NCBI RefSeq assembly: GCF_002139915.1
Contig: NZ_CP018788.1
Location: 1,240,001 to 1,304,000, forward strand
Length of the DNA: 64,000 nt
Reading direction: 5' to 3'
Source: Campylobacter devanensis
GTDB taxonomy: Bacteria > Campylobacterota > Campylobacteria > Campylobacterales > Campylobacteraceae
Shown here: in pieces, positions 1 to 9,400 of the stretch
Numbering within the stretch: the stretch's first letter is position 1
How the letters are laid out: each line of letters starts with the position of its first letter
Notes under the pieces: model-generated
Database searches by the model: none
What the model was told of the DNA's origin: nothing
The model's input: only the letters and a program-made list of their open reading frames with translations
Position numbers and translations under genes: made by a program

Positions 1-499
1 TTCTACTATGCAAAATATAGGCTACACACAAGATTTTAGCAATCCAAAAGCAGTTTTAATAGCTAGCTGGGATAAATTTAGCTTTGATGACTTTGCTACT
101 ATCAACGAACTTGCCCTAAAAGGGATAAAAATTATAGCTATGCATGAGACTAGTATCTACAAAAAAAATGGTAGATTATATCCAGGAGTTGGCGCTATTG
201 CTAATATGATTAGTTACGCTACTGGAGTGAAATTTAGCAGTATTGGCAAGCCAAGCTTAGGATTTTATACAGCTGCGCTTGAGCTTTTAAAATTGCAAAA
301 TCCTAAGGCTGAATTTAAAGATATAACAATAATTAGTGATGACGCAACTGGCGATCTTTATGGAGCTAAAGAGTTGAATATGAGTACGGCTTTGGTTTTA
401 AGTGGTAAAATAGATAAAAGTAGTACCGCAAATTTAAATAGAGATAAAATTGATAATATATATGATGATGTGAGTAAAATTTGGGAGATTTTAAAATGA
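1..499 (+). CDS. HAD-superfamily hydrolase, C-terminal part (5' end outside window)
   Basis: The reading frame is open from the window edge through the first ATG at 8, so the gene most likely starts upstream and only its C-terminal half is visible. The visible part has the shape of a NagD-like/class-IIA HAD phosphatase: a cap region ending in a G-K-P-S segment near residue 78 of the visible frame, followed by a core with the I-I-S-D-D-A-T-G-D acidic motif that normally holds Mg2+. The DxDGT nucleophile motif would lie upstream of the window. The stop overlaps the pheA start (ATGA at 496-499), so it is translationally coupled to pheA. C. jejuni has a HAD gene in this place. The substrate is unknown. 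Confidence 0.75.
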   Translation, partial: STMQNIGYTQDFSNPKAVLIASWDKFSFDDFATINELALKGIKIIAMHETSIYKKNGRLYPGVGAIANMISYATGVKFSSIGKPSLGFYTAALELLKLQNPKAEFKDITIISDDATGDLYGAKELNMSTALVLSGKIDKSSTANLNRDKIDNIYDDVSKIWEILK

Positions 500-1575
500 G
501 CATTGATGAGTTAAGAGTTGGCATCGATAAGATTGATAATGAGATTTTAGGCCTACTTAATCAGCGTATGGAATTTGTCAAAAAAATTGGTGAATTAAAA
601 GTTGGTTCAAATGCTCCAATTTACCGCCCAGAACGTGAAAGAGCAATACTAGAAAGATTAAAATCATTACCTAATAACACTCTAAGCAGCAAAGCTATCG
701 AGGCGATATATTTAGAGATTTTTGCTGTTAGTCGTAATCTAGAACTACCACAAAAAGTAGCATTTTTAGGCCCAGTTGGGACCTATACACATCAAGCAGC
801 TAAGAGTAGATTTGGGGCAACGAGCAGCTATACGCCAATCAGTTCTATAGAGGGTGTTTTTAGAGAACTTAACAATGGTGAGGCTAAATATGGAGTTGTA
901 CCAATTGAAAATAATACAGAAGGTGCTGTTGGGATTACCCTTGATTGCTTAAGAAAATATGAAAATGTAAAAATCGTAGCTGAAATTTATATGGATATTC
1001 ACCATAGTTTTGTTAGTTTAAATGAGAATTTAAGCGATATAAAAAAGATATATTCTCATCCGCAAGGCTATAATCAGTGTCATAAATTTCTAGATGATCA
1101 TAATTTAAATTCAATAGAGTTTATACCAACTAAATCAACTGCTCAAGCTGCCTATTTAGCCTCACAAGATCCTAGTTCAGCAGCAATCTGCTCTAAAATA
1201 GCCGCACATATAAACAAAGTGCCAATAATGTTTGAAAAAATCGAAGATAATATGGCAAATAGAACAAGATTTTTTGTATTAAGTGATTTTAAAAATATCA
1301 AAAGTAGCTGCAATAAAACCAGCATCCTAGCACTCACTGCTCACCGTCCAGGCGGCCTTGTAGAGCTGCTTAATATGTTTAAAGAGGGTGGAATAAATTT
1401 AACCAAGCTTGAGAGTAGACCAATCAAACAAAAAGATTTTAAAACGGTATTTTATATAGATTTTGAGGGGCACATCGATGATGAAAATGTCGAAGCAGTG
1501 CTAAAAAATGCTAGCCAAAACGGACATGAGATCACCTGGCTGGGTAGCTACTTAAACCAAGAAGGACAAGAATGA
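496..1575 (+). CDS. pheA: Bifunctional chorismate mutase / prephenate dehydratase
   Basis: This enzyme converts chorismate to prephenate and then to phenylpyruvate in phenylalanine synthesis, in the cytoplasm. Residues 1-85 are an AroQ-type chorismate mutase helix bundle. The dehydratase domain starts with G-P-x-G-T-Y-T-H near residue 92 and holds the T-R-F motif near 254. An ACT domain with the E-S-R-P phenylalanine-binding motif near 305 ends the protein, which implies feedback inhibition by Phe. I chose the ATG at 496, not the TTG at 481: GGGAGA lies eight bases upstream and the 359-residue product begins directly with the mutase helix. The gene overlaps the HAD gene upstream and hisC downstream by ATGA, so the run behaves as one operon. 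Confidence 0.95.
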   Translation: MSIDELRVGIDKIDNEILGLLNQRMEFVKKIGELKVGSNAPIYRPERERAILERLKSLPNNTLSSKAIEAIYLEIFAVSRNLELPQKVAFLGPVGTYTHQAAKSRFGATSSYTPISSIEGVFRELNNGEAKYGVVPIENNTEGAVGITLDCLRKYENVKIVAEIYMDIHHSFVSLNENLSDIKKIYSHPQGYNQCHKFLDDHNLNSIEFIPTKSTAQAAYLASQDPSSAAICSKIAAHINKVPIMFEKIEDNMANRTRFFVLSDFKNIKSSCNKTSILALTAHRPGGLVELLNMFKEGGINLTKLESRPIKQKDFKTVFYIDFEGHIDDENVEAVLKNASQNGHEITWLGSYLNQEGQE

Positions 1576-2669
1576 AATTTAATTCACAAATATCAAATTT
1601 ACCAATATATGAAGCTGGCAAGCCAATCGAGCTTGTTATTAGAGAGTTTGGCATTGAGCCACAAAATGTAGTAAAACTAGCTAGTAATGAAAATCCACTA
1701 GGCTGTTCACCGCTTGCACTTGAAGCTATGAAAGAGTCAATCAAATGTGCAAATTTATATCCAGATGATAGCTATTATGAACTTAAAGAGTCTTTGGCAA
1801 ATTTATATCATGTAAGTAGTAAAAATATTGTAATTGGTAGTGGTAGCGACCAAGTAATAGAGTTTATCATGCACGCAAAGCTTAATCCAAATACAGCAAT
1901 GTTAAGTGCAGGTGTAACTTTTGCAATGTATGAAATTTATGCTAAACATATTGGGGCTAAAATTTATAAAACCTCAAGTGCTACACACAACCTAAATCAA
2001 CTAAAAGAGCAATATCTAGCACACAAAGATGAGATAAAGGTTATATTTTTATGTCTACCAAATAACCCACTTGGTGAATGTTTAGATGCTAATGATGTAT
2101 ATGAGTTTATATCTAGTGTTGATAGTGATACTATTGTAGTAATTGATGGAGCATATATGGAGTTTGCTAAATTTAAAGATAGCAAAAAAGCTATAAATCC
2201 AAGTGATATAGTAAAACTAAATAACTCTATATATCTTGGTACATTTTCTAAAGCTTATGGATTAGGCGGAATGAGAGTTGGCTATGGTATTGCAAATGAT
2301 CAAATAATTACTGCCATTAGCAAGCTTAGAGCGCCATTTAATATTACAACTCCTAGTCTAGCAGCAGCTATTGCAGCTATTAAAGATCAAGCCTTTATAA
2401 CGCAAACTTTAGAAAATAACTTTAAAGAAATGAAAATTTTTGAAAAATTTGCTACTGAGAATGGGATTGAATTTATTCCAAGTTATACAAATTTTATTAC
2501 TTTTAAATTTGATACTAGTAGAGACTCAACTCAAATTTGTGATAATCTACTAAGACAAGGTATAATTTTGCGTAATCTAAAAAGCTATGGATTAAATGCA
2601 ATACGCATAACAATAGGTACCAGTAAACAAAATATAAAAGTTTTAGAAACTCTTAAAAAGGAAATTTAA
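1572..2669 (+). CDS. hisC: Histidinol-phosphate aminotransferase
   Basis: This is a PLP-dependent class I/II aminotransferase for imidazole-acetol phosphate in histidine synthesis. HisC enzymes often also act on aromatic keto acids, which would fit its place next to pheA. The 365-residue length is normal. The N-terminal L-A-S-N-E-N-P motif, the N-P-N-N/P-x-G region (here L-P-N-N-P-L-G-E) and the F-S-K-A-Y motif with the PLP lysine at about residue 227, followed by G-M-R-V-G-Y, are all present. The start overlaps the pheA stop by four bases, and fliF follows after six bases. HisC in place of another aminotransferase subfamily is based on overall sequence and gene order. Confidence 0.92.
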   Translation: MKFNSQISNLPIYEAGKPIELVIREFGIEPQNVVKLASNENPLGCSPLALEAMKESIKCANLYPDDSYYELKESLANLYHVSSKNIVIGSGSDQVIEFIMHAKLNPNTAMLSAGVTFAMYEIYAKHIGAKIYKTSSATHNLNQLKEQYLAHKDEIKVIFLCLPNNPLGECLDANDVYEFISSVDSDTIVVIDGAYMEFAKFKDSKKAINPSDIVKLNNSIYLGTFSKAYGLGGMRVGYGIANDQIITAISKLRAPFNITTPSLAAAIAAIKDQAFITQTLENNFKEMKIFEKFATENGIEFIPSYTNFITFKFDTSRDSTQICDNLLRQGIILRNLKSYGLNAIRITIGTSKQNIKVLETLKKEI

Positions 2670-2675
2670 TAGATT

Positions 2676-4385
2676 ATGGATTTTAAAGCTCTTTTTCAAC
2701 AAATTAGTCAAGTCGTTCAAAATCTAACCAAAAAGCAAAAAATTGTAGTTATTAGCTCTGTTGTTTTGGTTATTGGATTTTTGGTGTTTTTGACTCTATT
2801 TAGCAGTAGTAATAAAAACCCAGAAGCTGAGTATGAAGGCTATAGCGTATTATTTCGCAATGTTGATCCTGCTATATCTTCTCAAATTATCAATGAATTA
2901 GAGGCTCAAGGCGTAAAATATAAACTAGCTGATGAAGGTACGATTTTAGTCCCTACAAGTGATGTTTATCGCCAAAGAATCGCAGTAGCTAGCCTTGGCA
3001 TAATGGGTGATAATAAAAAGGGTTTTGAAATTTACGATACACAAGATTTTGGAGCAACCGAAAACGAACAAAGAGTTAAATTCCAACGTGCAATTCAAGG
3101 CGAGCTATCTAAAACCATCGAAAGTCTAGAGCCAATTGATAAGGCTAGTGTGTATATAGCTTTTCCTAAAGATAGCGTATTTACCGAGCGTCAAGTCCCA
3201 CCAACAGCTTCAGTTGTAGTAAAAATTAAAGATGGCGCTAAGTTAAATCGTAGACAGATTGATGGAATTAAAAGAATCGTAGCTGGTTCAGTTCCAAATT
3301 TAAAACTAGAAGATGTAAAAATAGTAACACAAGATGGCGTAGCACTTGGCGATGATGAGATTGCATTAGAGAATGAATTAGTAGCTGCACAAATTAAATA
3401 TAGAAGCCAATTTGAAGATTCATATGAGAGAAAAATCATTGATATGATTGGCAAATTTATTGGCGGAAAAGATAAAGTAACAGCTAAAGTTAGCATTGAA
3501 TTTGATTTTTCAACCAAAGATAGTATAAATGAAATTTATGACCCAAATTCAGTTATTAGAAGTGAGCAAAATATAGAAGAAAAAAGGGAAGGAAAAGAGC
3601 CAAAAGATGTAGGCGGTGTGCCGGGTGCAGTTAGTAATATCGGCCCAGTCCAAGGTTTAGAAGATAATAAACCAACCGAGCTATACTCCAAAAATGTCGC
3701 CAATACCAACTATGAAATTTCAAAACAAACAATAAAAGTAAAAGATCAATACGCCACGATAAAAAGAGTAACCGCAGCCGTAGTCGTAGATGGAAAGTAT
3801 GAATTCCAAACCCTTGAAGATGGCTCACAAGCTCAGACTCCAACCTATATTCCATTAAATCAAGATGAATTAAACTCAATAAAAAGTCTAGTCCAGCAAG
3901 CAATCGGATATAATGCTGATAGGGGCGATGAAGTTACAGTAAGTAATTTTGAATTTAGACAAACTGGCAAAATTACACAGGTAACAGGCTTCCAAAAAGT
4001 TGTAGATACATATTTTAAACCAATTGTACCGATATTAAAATATCTAATAGTTTTAATAATTTTATATGTATTTTATAAACAAGTTATTACTCCATTTCTT
4101 AATAAAATGCTTGAAGAGTCTAAAGACGAAGGTCTTGAGCCGCTCTCACATGAATCTACTATCCAAGAAGAAGCCGAGGATACATTGGAGAAATTCAAAG
4201 CTGCTAGAAAACGGGTTGAAGATGAACTTGGAATTGGTGAGAATTTTGATGAAAATGAGCTTAAATACGAAGTTATGCTAGAAAAACTCAAACTCATTGC
4301 CACTGAAAGAAGCGATGAGATCGCTACATTGTTGCAAAATATGCTTAAAAATGATACTGGATTTAACTCCAATAAGGAATTCTAA
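2676..4385 (+). CDS. fliF: Flagellar MS-ring protein FliF
   Basis: FliF forms the inner-membrane MS ring that houses the flagellar export gate and anchors the switch. The 569-residue protein has the expected layout: a transmembrane helix near residues 24-45, a large periplasmic domain with the YscJ/FliF fold (a sequence like the V-L-F-R-N-V-D segment near 59), a second transmembrane helix near 448-468, and an acidic cytoplasmic tail that binds FliG. The stop and the fliG start share bases (TAATG at 4383-4387), so the stoichiometrically linked proteins are translationally coupled. A basal-body gene in an operon with pheA/hisC is the known Campylobacter arrangement. Confidence 0.96.
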   Translation: MDFKALFQQISQVVQNLTKKQKIVVISSVVLVIGFLVFLTLFSSSNKNPEAEYEGYSVLFRNVDPAISSQIINELEAQGVKYKLADEGTILVPTSDVYRQRIAVASLGIMGDNKKGFEIYDTQDFGATENEQRVKFQRAIQGELSKTIESLEPIDKASVYIAFPKDSVFTERQVPPTASVVVKIKDGAKLNRRQIDGIKRIVAGSVPNLKLEDVKIVTQDGVALGDDEIALENELVAAQIKYRSQFEDSYERKIIDMIGKFIGGKDKVTAKVSIEFDFSTKDSINEIYDPNSVIRSEQNIEEKREGKEPKDVGGVPGAVSNIGPVQGLEDNKPTELYSKNVANTNYEISKQTIKVKDQYATIKRVTAAVVVDGKYEFQTLEDGSQAQTPTYIPLNQDELNSIKSLVQQAIGYNADRGDEVTVSNFEFRQTGKITQVTGFQKVVDTYFKPIVPILKYLIVLIILYVFYKQVITPFLNKMLEESKDEGLEPLSHESTIQEEAEDTLEKFKAARKRVEDELGIGENFDENELKYEVMLEKLKLIATERSDEIATLLQNMLKNDTGFNSNKEF

Positions 4386-5410
4386 TGAAGCTAAACGAAG
4401 AACAAAAGGCAGTATATGAAGATTTGAGCATGGCTGAAAAAATAGCCATCTTGCTCATTCAGCTAGGTGAAGATGTTACTACGATGCTTTTTGCGCATAT
4501 GGATATAGATATTATCACTGAAATCTCAAAATATATTGCCACTGCCAAAACTATCGATAAATCAATAGCAGCTGCAGTGCTAGAAGAATTTTATGTAGTT
4601 AGTCAGTCTAACCAATATTTACAAAGTGGCGGTATCGAATATGCTAAAGAGATTTTATTTAGAACATTTGGTCCAGAAATCGCTCAAAAAATTATGGATA
4701 AACTCCAAAAATCACTCGAAACCACCAAATCTTTTGGCTATCTTGGCCAGGTGCGACCTCAGCAGTTAGCTGACTTTATCGTCAAAGAACACCCACAAAC
4801 CATCGCTCTAATCGTAGCCCATATGGATTCATCAAGTGCTGCTGAAACCCTAGTTTATCTACCAGATGATATTAGAAGCGAAGTTGTAATGCGTATGGCA
4901 AACCTAGGCGATATTAGCCCATCTGTTGTCAAACGTGTTTCAACCGTACTTGAATCCAAGCTTGATAGCCTTACAAGCTATAAAGTTGAAGTTGGTGGAC
5001 CAAGAGCTGTTGCAGAAGTTCTTAACCGTCTTGGTCAAAAAGCAAGCAAATCTACAATTGAAATTATTGAGAAAAATGATCCGGCTCTTGCTACAATCAT
5101 TAAAGATCTTATGTTTACATTTGATGATATTAGCTCTCTTGATAACAATGCTATTAGAGAAATTCTCAAAGTTGTGGATAAAAAGGTACTTATGGTTGGT
5201 TTAAAAGGCAGCGGCGAAGAGTTAAAACGCAAATTCCTAGCCAATATGAGTCAAAGGGCAAGTGAAGCATTTATCGAAGAGATGCAATTTATTGGTGCTG
5301 TACGTGTAAAAGAGGTTGAAGAGGCGCAAAGAAAAGTTGTAGAACTAGTTCAAAAACTAGCTGAAGATGGAGTATTCCAAGTCGGCGTAAGCGAAGAGAT
5401 GATAGAATGA
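4385..5410 (+). CDS. fliG: Flagellar motor switch protein FliG
   Basis: FliG sits on the cytoplasmic face of the MS ring, takes force from the MotA stator and couples CheY-dependent switching to rotation. The 341-residue product has the N-terminal FliF-binding helices (A-E-K-I-A-I-L-L-I-Q-L-G near residue 16), the middle-domain E-H-P-Q motif near residue 135 that contacts FliM, and the C-terminal domain ending in charged helices with the torque residues. It starts inside the fliF stop and its own stop overlaps the fliH start (ATGATAGAATGA region, 5407-5410). Confidence 0.96.
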   Translation: MKLNEEQKAVYEDLSMAEKIAILLIQLGEDVTTMLFAHMDIDIITEISKYIATAKTIDKSIAAAVLEEFYVVSQSNQYLQSGGIEYAKEILFRTFGPEIAQKIMDKLQKSLETTKSFGYLGQVRPQQLADFIVKEHPQTIALIVAHMDSSSAAETLVYLPDDIRSEVVMRMANLGDISPSVVKRVSTVLESKLDSLTSYKVEVGGPRAVAEVLNRLGQKASKSTIEIIEKNDPALATIIKDLMFTFDDISSLDNNAIREILKVVDKKVLMVGLKGSGEELKRKFLANMSQRASEAFIEEMQFIGAVRVKEVEEAQRKVVELVQKLAEDGVFQVGVSEEMIE

Positions 5411-6222
5411 TAGCAAGTAGTGTAATACATAAAAACAACGAAGAGCATATAGTCGAACCATATAGATTTAAGGTTTTAGCGCTCCAATCAAATGAATCAC
5501 CAAAAGAGCAACCAGTCAAGGAGCAAATCCAAGATACAAATAGCGATGCAAGAGATGATTTTGAGTCAAATACACAAAATGCTGAATCAAGCTCAACTCC
5601 AGCTCAAGAGTCGTCAAATTTAATAGAATCAACATTTATTGAAGAGCTTTTAAAGCGAACTGATGATCTAAGCGGTAATATTGTTAAGCTTCAAATGCAG
5701 ATTGAACATCAAGAGAATGAATTTAAAATTCGCCTAGAAAATGAGACTCAAAGAGCCAAAGAAGAAGGGTTAAGAGAAGGACACGAACAGGCTAAAGCTG
5801 AGTATGATGCAGCTTTAAATGAAATTAGCAAAAAGTATTCAAGTTCCATTGATAAGCTCGATGAGCAAACTGCTAAACTTGAAGCTTTACTAGCAACTAG
5901 CCAAAGTGAAATCGCAGCAACTGCTATTGAGATTGCTAAAGAAGTAGTCTTAAAAGAGATAAAAGACAGCTCAGCTCAGATTGCCTTAAATATCGCTAAA
6001 AGCTTAATTGATGAACTAAACCAAGCTACAGCAATTGAGATAAAAGCCAACCCAAAAGATTATGAGTTTATAAAATCAAATTTAGCTCTAAAATCTAATA
6101 TAAAACTTAGCAGTGATGAGGCTGTATCAGCTGGTGGTGTAATCGTTCTAAGCGATATAGGCAATATCGATGGCAGCGTAATGGCTAGATTTGAGAAAAT
6201 TAAAAAAATATTAAGCGAATAA
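5407..6222 (+). CDS. fliH: Flagellar export apparatus assembly protein FliH
   Basis: FliH is the stator-like regulator of the FliI ATPase of the flagellar type III export system. The 271-residue product has a low-complexity polar N-terminal region (about residues 35-75), a long coiled coil (about 80-165) containing the E-G-x-R-E-G-H segment with spaced glycines typical of FliH, and a C-terminal domain related to the V/F-ATPase delta/E subunits. Sequence in the N-terminal third is poorly conserved in general, so the call rests on the coiled coil, the C-terminal domain and the position after fliG. dxs begins two bases after its stop. Confidence 0.9.
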   Translation: MIASSVIHKNNEEHIVEPYRFKVLALQSNESPKEQPVKEQIQDTNSDARDDFESNTQNAESSSTPAQESSNLIESTFIEELLKRTDDLSGNIVKLQMQIEHQENEFKIRLENETQRAKEEGLREGHEQAKAEYDAALNEISKKYSSSIDKLDEQTAKLEALLATSQSEIAATAIEIAKEVVLKEIKDSSAQIALNIAKSLIDELNQATAIEIKANPKDYEFIKSNLALKSNIKLSSDEAVSAGGVIVLSDIGNIDGSVMARFEKIKKILSE

Positions 6223-6223
6223 A

Positions 6224-8032
6224 ATGAATATAAAATCTCTAAAGCTAGGCGAACTAGAATCTCTAGCCGGTGATATCAGGGAACGAATTTTAAGTGTAGT
6301 TAGCACCAATGGCGGACATTTAAGCTCAAATTTAGGAGTTGTAGAGCTTAGCATTGCGATGCACTATGTATTTAATCCCCCAAATGATCCATTTATATTT
6401 GATGTTAGCCACCAAAGCTACACTCATAAGCTCTTAAGCGGGCGTTGGAATGAGTTTGATAGTTTGCGTAAATTTGGTGGAATTAGTGGATATACTAAAC
6501 CTAGCGAGAGTGAATATGATTATTTTATAGCTGGACATAGTTCTACATCTATTAGTCTTGCAGTAGGCGCTGCTAAGGCTATAAGACTTAAAAACGAAGA
6601 TAGATTACCCGTAGCTCTAATTGGCGATGGGGCATTAAGCGCTGGGATGGCGTATGAAGCTTTAAATGAGCTAGGCGATCTTAAATATCCATGTGTTATT
6701 ATCTTAAATGATAATGAGATGAGTATCTCAAAACCGATTGGCGCTATGAGTAAATACCTATCACAGATGATGGCGGGGCCATTTTATCAAAAATTTAAAA
6801 GCAAAATTAATCAACTTTTAGAGCTTATGCCAGACTCAGCGGCTTATATGGCTAAAAGATTAGAAGAAGGCATTAGACTCATTACTCCTGGGATGTTTTT
6901 TGAAGAGCTTGGGCTTGAGTATATAGGTCCAGTAGATGGGCATAATATCAAGGATTTAATCTCAGCTCTTAGCGTAGCAAAAAATATGAAAAAACCAGTT
7001 ATAATTCATGCCCAAACGATAAAAGGCAAAGGTTATGAAATTGCCGAAGGCCCAAAAGAGAAGTGGCATGGCGTTAGTCCATTTAATCCACAAAATGGTA
7101 TAGCACTACAAAAATCTAGTCAAAAAAATGCTACTGAAATTTTTAGCAGTTTACTTTTAGAACTTGCTAGTAAATATGATAATATAGTAGGCGTAACAGC
7201 TGCTATGCCTAGTGGAACTGGAATTGGGGCTTTGATTGAGAAATTTCCAGATAGATTTTGGGATACTGCAATTGCAGAACAGCATGCAGTTACATCTATG
7301 GCAGCAATGGCAAAAGAAGGCTTTAAACCATATATTGCAATATATTCAACATTTATGCAAAGAGCCTATGATCAAGTCATTCATGATTGTGCTATTTTAA
7401 ATTTACCTGTAGTCTTGTGCATGGATAGAGCTGGCATAGTAGGAGAAGATGGTGAGACGCATCAAGGAGCTTTTGATATTAGCTTTTTAAACGCTATACC
7501 AAATTTTACTCTTGCAGCACCTAGAGATGAATTAATGTTTAAAGAGATTATGGAATTTTCTTATAGTTTTAATTCGCCACTTGCTATTAGATATCCTAGG
7601 GGAAATTTTGGGCTTAGTGATGAGTTTAAACCAGTTAAAGTAGAGCTTGGAAAATCCCAAATTTTATCGCAAAATAATGAAAATGTCGCATTTATTGGAT
7701 ACGGTAATGCGGTAGCTAAAGCATACAAGGTAGCTAAATTTTTAGATATTAATCCTACAATTATAGATCTTATCTTTATAAAACCACTTGATAAAGAGCT
7801 GCTTTTAAACCTTGCTAAAGAGTATAAAAAATGGTATATTTTTAGCGATAGTGCTAAGCGTGGTGGGGTTGGCGAGATTTTATCTGGATTTTTACAAGAG
7901 AATAATATTAAAGATGTAAGTATTACAAGCTTTGAGTATGAAGATAAGTTTATAACGCATGGATCTATAAATTTAGTAGAAAATAGCTTAAACATCAGTA
8001 TTGAAGAGATTGCTAAAAAAATCATACTTTAA
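6224..8032 (+). CDS. dxs: 1-deoxy-D-xylulose-5-phosphate synthase
   Basis: Dxs condenses pyruvate and glyceraldehyde-3-phosphate with thiamine diphosphate, the first step of the MEP isoprenoid pathway. The 602-residue length is normal. Visible motifs are H-Q-S-Y-T-H-K near residue 63, the TPP-binding G-D-G-A-L-S-A-G-M near 134 followed by the N-D-N region, and the D-R-A-G-I-V-G-E-D-G-E-T-H-Q-G segment of the pyrimidine domain near 405-420. It is the last gene of the long pheA-fli run; a 93-base gap with a promoter-like sequence separates it from perR. Confidence 0.96.
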   Translation: MNIKSLKLGELESLAGDIRERILSVVSTNGGHLSSNLGVVELSIAMHYVFNPPNDPFIFDVSHQSYTHKLLSGRWNEFDSLRKFGGISGYTKPSESEYDYFIAGHSSTSISLAVGAAKAIRLKNEDRLPVALIGDGALSAGMAYEALNELGDLKYPCVIILNDNEMSISKPIGAMSKYLSQMMAGPFYQKFKSKINQLLELMPDSAAYMAKRLEEGIRLITPGMFFEELGLEYIGPVDGHNIKDLISALSVAKNMKKPVIIHAQTIKGKGYEIAEGPKEKWHGVSPFNPQNGIALQKSSQKNATEIFSSLLLELASKYDNIVGVTAAMPSGTGIGALIEKFPDRFWDTAIAEQHAVTSMAAMAKEGFKPYIAIYSTFMQRAYDQVIHDCAILNLPVVLCMDRAGIVGEDGETHQGAFDISFLNAIPNFTLAAPRDELMFKEIMEFSYSFNSPLAIRYPRGNFGLSDEFKPVKVELGKSQILSQNNENVAFIGYGNAVAKAYKVAKFLDINPTIIDLIFIKPLDKELLLNLAKEYKKWYIFSDSAKRGGVGEILSGFLQENNIKDVSITSFEYEDKFITHGSINLVENSLNISIEEIAKKIIL

Positions 8033-8082
8033 ACAAGATAGGCTAATAGATAAAAAATATTAATTAAAGTTGAATTTAAATA

Positions 8083-8119
8083 TTTTTTGGATAAAATATG
8101 CCCATTTAATTAAGAGGAA
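8083..8119 (+). promoter_or_regulatory. Probable perR promoter and ribosome binding site
   Basis: A T-rich run, TATTTTTTGG, is followed by GATAAAAT (around 8091-8098), which fits the Campylobacter sigma-70 pattern of a -10 box preceded by periodic T-rich sequence and no clear -35. A GAGGAAA ribosome site lies at about 8113-8119, ahead of the ATG at 8126. The transcription start is not proven. Confidence 0.5.
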
Positions 8120-8125
8120 AAAAGT

Positions 8126-8536
8126 ATGGATTACATGGAGCTTTTAAAACAAGCCAAACTTAAAGCCACTCCACAAAGACTGTGTGTGTTAAAAATACTA
8201 AGCAATCACACGCATCCAACTATAGATGAGCTTTATGAACAAATTAAAAGCGAATACCCATCTATATCACTTGCAACAGTATATAAAAATCTAAGCACCC
8301 TTATAAATGAAAATTTAGTAATTGAGGTTAATAGCCCAAACCAAAAAGCAAAATATGATATTTACGAGCAACCACACATTCATTTAGTATGTAGCAATTG
8401 TGGCAACATTACAGATATTAGCGCCAACGATGCGCAGATGATCTCATATCAAACCCATCTAGAACAAAAGATAGGTAACTTAATAAATAGATTAAATATC
8501 GTTGCAAATGTCTCAAATTGTTCAAAGTGTTGCTAA
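8126..8536 (+). CDS. perR: Fur-family peroxide-stress regulator PerR
   Basis: This is a 136-residue Fur-family metal-dependent repressor. It has the N-terminal winged helix (K-A-T-P-Q-R near residue 14 and S-L-A-T-V-Y-K-N-L in the recognition helix near 50), the H-I-H-L-V-C-x-x-C metal-binding stretch near residues 84-93, and a C-terminal C-S-K-C-C. The structural zinc site is thus complete. C. jejuni carries perR, not fur, at this spot after dxs, and PerR there represses katA and ahpC; ahpC lies 4 kb away in this window. A second in-frame ATG at codon 4 could also serve as start. PerR in place of Fur is chosen from gene order. Confidence 0.88.
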   Translation: MDYMELLKQAKLKATPQRLCVLKILSNHTHPTIDELYEQIKSEYPSISLATVYKNLSTLINENLVIEVNSPNQKAKYDIYEQPHIHLVCSNCGNITDISANDAQMISYQTHLEQKIGNLINRLNIVANVSNCSKCC

Positions 8537-8620
8537 ATTTAAAGCCCTAAATACGGGGTTTTAAAGCTATATTTTAGTAGTTTTAGTGTAAAATTCTTCA
8601 CTTTTATTCAAGGAAAAATT

Positions 8621-9400
8621 TTGCAAAATATCAACTATTTAGAAATCACATCCAAACTCCCAAAAATAGGCAACAAAATGCTATATTTTGGTATCGATAT
8701 TAGTGCTTATGATGGGGTTAGATTGCTAATTTTGCAAAAGCTCTTTTTAATTGATGGGCTTAGAAAACTCTACCAAAAAGATAAAAATAGTGCGATTTTA
8801 GCTATAATTGGAAAGCATTTAATAGAAATAAACTGCCTAATTAATAGCTTTGATTTTATATTTGATAAGCTTGTTGTTGTTAAATTTAGCAAACTTCTAG
8901 ATCAAGTTTTACCGCTATTTGAGCATTTAGGCCAAATTTTAAAAGGACAAAATAATTCTGAATTAAAAGATATTTTAGCTCAAATTCAGATATATTTTGA
9001 GAATGGGTTTCAATCATTATGCTTTGAATTGGAGATTTTTTTATACGATACACACTCATTTTACTGCATTAAAGAGTGGAAAATTTCTTCATCATCAGCA
9101 TATGCAATCCGCAAAAGTATAGTAAATTTACGCCAAGAAATTAAAGCCAAAACCGCCTTAAATTCAAACACTCTAAGCGAACTTTTTGTGCTTGTTAATG
9201 CATTTTATCAAATTTTTGGATTAACTAAATTTGAGCAAAAACTCTCAAAAATCACAAATTTAGTCTATAAATTCAAAAAATCCAACCAAAAAGATAGCAA
9301 ATCAATAAATAAAGAGTTAAATAAAAAGCTAAAAAAATTCGATAAAAAGCTAGCTAAAATCTCAAAAAAACTAAAACCATACTATCAAAAGGAAATCTAG
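8621..9400 (+). CDS. Conserved hypothetical protein, possibly CHAD-like
   Basis: The frame starts at a TTG (8621) preceded by AAGGAAA, and the stop overlaps the ubiE start (TAGTG). I do not recognise a firm family. The 259-residue product is mostly helical and has no signal peptide or membrane helix. The first half has Leu-rich helices with a conserved-looking H-L-I-E-I-N segment. A middle segment, A-I-R-K-S-I-V-N-L-R, resembles the charged helices of CHAD domains (proposed polyphosphate-binding bundles), and the last 50 residues are extremely lysine-rich. A divergent CHAD domain is a guess. C. jejuni has a hypothetical gene in the same place between perR and ubiE, so it is a conserved gene. 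Confidence 0.7.
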   Translation: MQNINYLEITSKLPKIGNKMLYFGIDISAYDGVRLLILQKLFLIDGLRKLYQKDKNSAILAIIGKHLIEINCLINSFDFIFDKLVVVKFSKLLDQVLPLFEHLGQILKGQNNSELKDILAQIQIYFENGFQSLCFELEIFLYDTHSFYCIKEWKISSSSAYAIRKSIVNLRQEIKAKTALNSNTLSELFVLVNAFYQIFGLTKFEQKLSKITNLVYKFKKSNQKDSKSINKELNKKLKKFDKKLAKISKKLKPYYQKEI

